From positions 62,001 through 126,000 of the forward strand of contig CALVDG010000001.1 in the NCBI GenBank assembly GCA_944326255.1: a stretch of 64,000 nucleotides of DNA, written 5' to 3'. The notes beneath the pieces were generated by a model. It was not told the origin of the DNA, made no database searches, and worked only from the letters and a program-made list of their open reading frames with translations. The position numbers were made by a program, and so were the translations under genes. Shown here piece after piece: positions 59,993 to 64,000 of the stretch (position 1 is the first letter of the stretch; each line of letters opens with the position of its first letter). Source of the DNA: an uncultured Bacteroidales bacterium. GTDB taxonomy: Bacteria; Bacteroidota; Bacteroidia; Bacteroidales; UBA932.

Positions 59993-60883
59993 CTATGCTT
60001 TGTGGAGTTTCTGAAAGATGCGGTCGATGATGAGGCTGTCCACGTTCTCGTCGAACTTGCGGGCCCAGAAATGGGGGACACTCATCAGCAGGTCCCAGTC
60101 TCCGGCCCGGAAGGTCCAGGGATGACGGATGCTCTCCCCACGGGTCCAGTCGATGAAACGCATGTTGCTGAGGTTTACTACGTGCTCCTCGACCGGCTCC
60201 TTGACGAACAACCTCTCCCGGAAAGGGGAACTCCATACGAGTGTGGCCAGAAATATCTCGTCACAGGTGTTTGTGTGGCGGAAAACTTTCTCCAGCCAGT
60301 CTTCCTTGGATATGACATAGCGGGCCAGCCCGTCTGTGATGCTGAACCACTGGGAGGCGAAGCGGAAGTCCACGTCCCGGTTGATCTTGTAGCCGACGGC
60401 CATCTGAAGGCCCTTGAAGATGTTGTTGGCCAGGTTGGTCCAGAACTGTCCGGCACCTTCCGGAAAGATAGTGTAGTAGTGGAACCTGGACTGGGTGGTC
60501 TTCTTGAAGTTCCAGTAGTTGATGAACTCGGCTCCGTTGTGCTCATCGAAGAAGGCGTGTATGGTGTCCTGATCCTTTATGGGCAGGTCCATGCCGGAGA
60601 GCAGGTGGTAGTAGCTGTATCCTCCGGTGGATGTGGCGGCTTTCAGCAGGGCCAGCTCGCTGCGCATGATGCTGACTCCTCCCCAGTTGACGTGGAGCCT
60701 GTTGTCAAGGAAGACAAGTCTGGAGTGACGGCATACGTCTGTCCATTCCGAGGAATCGAATGCAGCTTTTTTATCCACATGGACGAAGATGTCGTTCCTG
60801 GGGTCGTCCAGCAGCATGATCAGCTTGCGCAGCTGTCCGAAATTCTTGTGAGCCAGTATCAGGTATGCGTGACGGTTGTTCAT
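59993..60883 (-). CDS. GT14-family (core-2/I-branching type) glycosyltransferase
   Basis: A 296-residue cytosolic glycosyltransferase. The N-terminus HAYLILAHKNFGQLRKLIMLLDDPRNDIFVHVDKK and the block WGGVSIMRSELALLKAA...YYHLLSGMDLPIKDQD match the beta-1,6-N-acetylglucosaminyltransferase-like family (GT14). ASQWFSITDGLARYV and TCDEIFLATLVWSSPF are conserved acceptor/catalytic parts. It is closely similar to the first half of the gene just upstream, so the two arose by duplication. Last gene of the minus-strand glycan cluster. Confidence 0.87.
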   Translation of the reverse strand: MNNRHAYLILAHKNFGQLRKLIMLLDDPRNDIFVHVDKKAAFDSSEWTDVCRHSRLVFLDNRLHVNWGGVSIMRSELALLKAATSTGGYSYYHLLSGMDLPIKDQDTIHAFFDEHNGAEFINYWNFKKTTQSRFHYYTIFPEGAGQFWTNLANNIFKGLQMAVGYKINRDVDFRFASQWFSITDGLARYVISKEDWLEKVFRHTNTCDEIFLATLVWSSPFRERLFVKEPVEEHVVNLSNMRFIDWTRGESIRHPWTFRAGDWDLLMSVPHFWARKFDENVDSLIIDRIFQKLHKA

Positions 60884-60892
60884 AGAGTGTGT

Positions 60893-62572
60893 CTATTTTA
60901 TTTTCTTATAAAGGTATTTGAGATAGCGTGCTGCCATATCGGGTGCGGAACCGTTCAGCAGATGTTCCGTGTATTCCTTTCCGAAGACCCGGCAGGCATC
61001 GGCCTTTACTGCATCGGCCCGTGACGGCTCGGCGTGCTGCAGCACATATCTTATCTGACGGCCCAGTGAGCCTCCATGACGGGTGAATGAACTTTTCTTG
61101 ATAAATGGTATGCCTTTCTGCCACATGGCCTTGACCTTGTTGTACACGGCCTTGCCGCTGAGTCTGTACAGGGCTCCGTATCTTATTCCGTGACCGGCCA
61201 GCAGGGCTGTAAGGCCGGTCTCGTATCTGACGCAGACCTCTTCTTTGCTTTCCAGCGGCATTACATTCATGAGGAAGGCCGTGAACCATTCGGATAAAAA
61301 GACCTCCGGTCTCAGTCCTATCAGCCATGACTGCAGGTGAGGTGTGCCGCGGTGGGGGTTGAGCACCATCGCGGAGGCTCCGCAGTCCAGAGCCTCCATC
61401 CGCTCCAGATACTCTCTCAGCGGGAGCAGGGGACCGTATACGGAGTCGTTGACCAGATACAGTGTGTCATAACTGTTCAGGTCCAGATGCTCACGTGCCC
61501 ATTGGAAAGCCCGTTTGTAGGAACCGAAGTCATACTCTCCGTGACGTACTGCCTCACGGTACAGTGTGTAGGGGCTGAGTTTCTCCAGTTCTGAGGTGTC
61601 TGCATGAGAGTCCATTACGACGACTGTGTCTCCGTATTCGGAGAGTTCGCGGACATATCCGGCGAGGGCAGGGCCTACCTGCCCCAGGGTGTCATATCCT
61701 GCAATTAGAAACAGTCTCCTGGCACTTTCATGGGAAAGATGTCCGTATATCCTGTCTATGATGCCGCTGTCAATACTTTCGTCGAACTTGCGGGCCCAGA
61801 ATTGAGGAGAGCTCATCAGGCGATCCCAGTCTTCCATGCGGAAGGTCCGGGGATGCCTGCCGTTGCCGCTCCAGTCGATGAAGCGCATGTCACCCGGGTA
61901 TACTTTTTCTCTGAAAGGGGAGTTCCACACCAGTGTGGCCAGAAATATCTCGTCACACAGGCATGTATGGCGGAAGACCTTCTCCAGCCAGTCTTTCTTG
62001 GAGATGACGTAACGGGCCAGCTCGTCAGTGATGCTGAACCACTGGGATGCGGAGCGGAAATCCACATCCTTGTTGATGCTGTGTCCTACGGCTTTCTGCA
62101 GACTTTTGAAAGTGTCGTTCAGGAAGTGGGTCAGAAAGTTACGCGCACCTTCCGGGAAAAGGGTATAATAATGGAATCTGTCTCCCGTGTCCTCTTTCAT
62201 CTCCCAGAAGTTGATGAATTCGGCTCCGCTGTGTTCATCGAAGAAGGCGTGTATGGTGTCCTGATCCTTTATCGGCAGGTCCATACCGGAAAGCAGATGA
62301 TAGTAGTCATACCTGCCCCGGGCGGCAGCGGCTTCGAGCAGGGCCAGCTCGCATCTCATGATACTTACTCCTCCCCAATTGACTCTGATCCTGCGGTCCA
62401 GGAAGTACAGGCCGGAGTGTCTGCACGTACGAGTCCAGTCCTCGGGACGGAACGTGGCTTTCCGGTCAACGTGTACGAAGATGTCGTTGCGCGGGTCGTC
62501 CAGCAGCGCAATCAGCTTACGGAACTGACCGGGGTTCTTATGAGCCAGTATCAGATATGCGTGACGTTTCAT
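60893..62572 (-). CDS. GT14 glycosyltransferase fused to RgpF-like domain
   Basis: A 559-residue two-domain protein. Residues 1 to about 275 repeat the GT14 domain of the downstream gene (HAYLILAHKNPGQFRKLIALLDDPRNDIFVHVDRK; ASQWFSITDELARYVISKKDW). Residues about 283-530 resemble rhamnan synthesis protein F (RgpF)-type transferases: RLFLIAGYDTLGQVGPALAGYVREL, DTLYLVNDSVYGPLLPL, LQSWLIGLRP. It probably adds two sugars in one surface glycan. It lies 9 bases upstream of its GT14 paralogue and 12 bases after the GT2 gene. Confidence 0.85.
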   Translation of the reverse strand: MKRHAYLILAHKNPGQFRKLIALLDDPRNDIFVHVDRKATFRPEDWTRTCRHSGLYFLDRRIRVNWGGVSIMRCELALLEAAAARGRYDYYHLLSGMDLPIKDQDTIHAFFDEHSGAEFINFWEMKEDTGDRFHYYTLFPEGARNFLTHFLNDTFKSLQKAVGHSINKDVDFRSASQWFSITDELARYVISKKDWLEKVFRHTCLCDEIFLATLVWNSPFREKVYPGDMRFIDWSGNGRHPRTFRMEDWDRLMSSPQFWARKFDESIDSGIIDRIYGHLSHESARRLFLIAGYDTLGQVGPALAGYVRELSEYGDTVVVMDSHADTSELEKLSPYTLYREAVRHGEYDFGSYKRAFQWAREHLDLNSYDTLYLVNDSVYGPLLPLREYLERMEALDCGASAMVLNPHRGTPHLQSWLIGLRPEVFLSEWFTAFLMNVMPLESKEEVCVRYETGLTALLAGHGIRYGALYRLSGKAVYNKVKAMWQKGIPFIKKSSFTRHGGSLGRQIRYVLQHAEPSRADAVKADACRVFGKEYTEHLLNGSAPDMAARYLKYLYKKIK

Positions 62573-62584
62573 AAGACAAATATA

Positions 62585-63559
62585 TCAGTTATTTTTCAAG
62601 GTTTTGAAGACATTCCTGATTTTAAGCATCAGCATTGCCGTGGAAAGCATGCCGTAGTGGCACAGCCATGCCGTCAATTTGCTGAATGAGGATACTTCAG
62701 GATGCTTCCATAGTACGGCGTCTGATTCCGGATAGTGCCGCAGGGCTTCCTTAAGCCGGGAGGTGTCGCTGCTGCATTGAATGAGGGCTACACGTATCTT
62801 GAACTTCAGAAACAGGACGTATCCGGACAGTGTCGGAGAACCGTTAAAGGATTCCATCAGGATATCAATTACTTTTTCTCTCAGCAGGCAGTTGTCAAAT
62901 GTGATGTCTCTGGATATGGCGTTGGGATTGATGTCCCTGGTGTAGTGATACAGGGCTTTGGGGACGTATGTGACAGTACCGGCATGAGCGAAAAGCCTCG
63001 GGATGGTCGCCATGTCTTCCCACATGCTCATATCCTGTGGGAATCTGACGTTGTAATCCGTATAGAGTCTTCTTCTTATCAGTTTGTTCCAGCACGCACT
63101 GTGCAGGGTCTCATCGAGAAGCATTCTGATGCAGCTGTCCGGATTGTCCGGCACATGCAGTTTCCGGTACCGGCTCTTTCCGTGATAGTCTTCAAAATAA
63201 TCGCAGACGGCGATGTCGGCATTCTTTGCTACTGCGGCCGAGTAAAGTGCTTCCAGCATATCCGGTTCTGTCCAGTCATCCGGATCGACATGGATCGTGT
63301 ACTCACCCACGGCATGGTCAATACCGCACTGCCGGGCGGATGAGACTCCTCCGTTTTTCTTGTGGATTACTTTTATACGGTTGTCTGCCGCGGCATAGCT
63401 GTCGCATATCTCTCCGCTTTTGTCGGGACTTCCGTCATCTATGAGTATAATCTCGAAATCCTTGAATGTCTGGGCCAGCAGGGAGTCCAGGCAATGATGT
63501 ATATATTGTTCTGCTTTGTAGACAGGTATTATTACTGAAACTGATGTGGTGTCTTTCAT
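62585..63559 (-). CDS. Glycosyltransferase family 2
   Basis: A 324-residue GT-A enzyme. The N-terminal SVIIPVYKAEQYIHHCLDSLLAQTFKDFEIILIDDGSPDKSGEICDSYA is the classical nucleotide-sugar region, IHVDPDDWTEPDMLEAL holds the DxD-like metal site, and MSMWEDMATIPRLFAHA is the later conserved acidic block. It adds a sugar to a growing surface polysaccharide on the cytoplasmic side. Its start overlaps the stop of the upstream gene by one base (TAATG). Confidence 0.93.
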   Translation of the reverse strand: MKDTTSVSVIIPVYKAEQYIHHCLDSLLAQTFKDFEIILIDDGSPDKSGEICDSYAAADNRIKVIHKKNGGVSSARQCGIDHAVGEYTIHVDPDDWTEPDMLEALYSAAVAKNADIAVCDYFEDYHGKSRYRKLHVPDNPDSCIRMLLDETLHSACWNKLIRRRLYTDYNVRFPQDMSMWEDMATIPRLFAHAGTVTYVPKALYHYTRDINPNAISRDITFDNCLLREKVIDILMESFNGSPTLSGYVLFLKFKIRVALIQCSSDTSRLKEALRHYPESDAVLWKHPEVSSFSKLTAWLCHYGMLSTAMLMLKIRNVFKTLKNN

Positions 63560-64000
63560 TACATTTTCTGTATTACGTCAGAGAATGTTCCCGGTGAGGG
63601 GAATGCGGCCGCTTTCGATTTGTATTCTGTTTTCTGGAAAAATGCCCCTGAAGTCACATTGTCAAAAGTCTCCTGGCTGAAAGGCTTGTCTCTGTAATTC
63701 CACCAAAGGGCATGTGTGGCATCCTGCGCCGATGCGGGCATTCTGGAGAAGAGCCCGGCCGCTTTTGGATTATTCTCTACCACCAGTCTGAACAAAAGCT
63801 GATGAACGAAATAGTCCACTGTGCTCTCCTCGTATTTCCAGTAGGTCTGTATGGCGTGGTTCCAGGCTTTTATCAGGTAGTTTCCCTTCCTGGCCCTGAA
63901 AAAGCAGTTCTGGATAAAAGCGTATGCGCCGGACATCCTGTCTCCACTCATGAAGATGAAGAAGTCCTCGTTCATAATCCAGTCCGGAACAGGGGCCGTG
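63559..64000 (-). CDS. Capsular polysaccharide synthesis-type glycosyltransferase, partial
   Basis: The C-terminal part of a gene that runs off the window. The frame continues upstream of the internal ATG at 63975 (TAPVPDWI precedes MNEDFFIFMSGD), so that ATG is not the start. The text resembles the capsular polysaccharide synthesis protein (Caps_synth, GT32-like) family: FIQNCFFRARKGNYLIKAWNHAIQTYWKYE and YFVHQLLFRLVVE. First visible gene of the minus-strand glycan cluster. Confidence 0.78.
   Translation of the reverse strand, partial: TAPVPDWIMNEDFFIFMSGDRMSGAYAFIQNCFFRARKGNYLIKAWNHAIQTYWKYEESTVDYFVHQLLFRLVVENNPKAAGLFSRMPASAQDATHALWWNYRDKPFSQETFDNVTSGAFFQKTEYKSKAAAFPSPGTFSDVIQKM

Noticed and set aside
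1..64000. tRNA, rRNA and riboswitch genes.
   Set aside because: Intergenic regions were read for cloverleaf-like or TPP/cobalamin/SAM-type conserved motifs and none was convincing. A covariance-model search was not possible here.

Overview
The window reads as chromosomal DNA of a Bacteroidota member, most likely a gut-type Bacteroidales species of moderate to high GC. The evidence is: promoters of the TTTG-N19/20-TAnnTTTG type before many genes, no Shine-Dalgarno reliance, many Bacteroidota lipoproteins (BACON domain, 6-bladed propeller, BspA-like repeats), a TonB-dependent receptor with a carboxypeptidase-like N-domain, a C10 cysteine protease, and the dsbD/TlpA/DUF6029 cluster. The genus cannot be fixed from this window alone. 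No rRNA, tRNA or CRISPR array was seen.

0-17 kb: the tail of miaA, a prolyl-tRNA editing protein divergent from glutaminase, an orphan AT-rich RhuM-family gene, and an oxidative-stress locus (oxyR divergent from a Prx6-type peroxiredoxin and an exported thioredoxin, with a readable OxyR-type operator). Then come a propeller protein, a porin, an ATP-grasp ligase, pgeF with an unusual insertion, a YD-repeat protein, a small wHTH/membrane-protein pair, exodeoxyribonuclease III and a class C beta-lactamase-fold lipoprotein. Scattered among these are five copies of a 166-169 bp element with inverted-repeat ends. Two of the copies bracket a REP-associated tyrosine (HUH) transposase gene, so this looks like a RAYT/REPIN-type system.

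17-26 kb (minus strand): lutABC for L-lactate oxidation, preceded in the same transcription unit by an AT-rich NYN-domain nuclease gene. That gene follows a compact leader that has its own promoter, two hairpins and an intrinsic terminator (candidate small RNA). Next are an IS150-like remnant carrying only orfA, a lipoprotein gene truncated by it, an acyltransferase, a bile-acid/sodium symporter-family protein, phosphoglycerate kinase and a surface lipoprotein.

26-42 kb (plus strand): an rRNA methyltransferase-like gene, sialidase, C10 protease with a BACON lipoprotein, lgt, trxB, cyuA (cysteine desulfidase), and a tricorn-type protease. Then comes a TonB receptor / beta-helix lipoprotein / purple-acid-phosphatase-like operon. 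It is preceded by phased TGTAACG direct repeats (Pho-box-like) and flanked by two nearly identical terminators.

42-56 kb: hutH-hutI-ftcD runs directly into fabH-fabF-fabZ-fabG. Next is an envelope redox cluster (dsbD, a BACON plus thioredoxin-fold lipoprotein, a TlpA-like thioredoxin and a DUF6029 outer-membrane protein). 56-58 kb: a strongly AT-rich two-gene island of an AAA ATPase plus a small protein with a PD-(D/E)XK-like signature, a defence-module candidate. 58-64 kb: a lipoprotein and a glycan-biosynthesis cluster on the minus strand (two GT14 enzymes, one fused to an RgpF-like domain, a GT2, and a capsule-type transferase running off the end).
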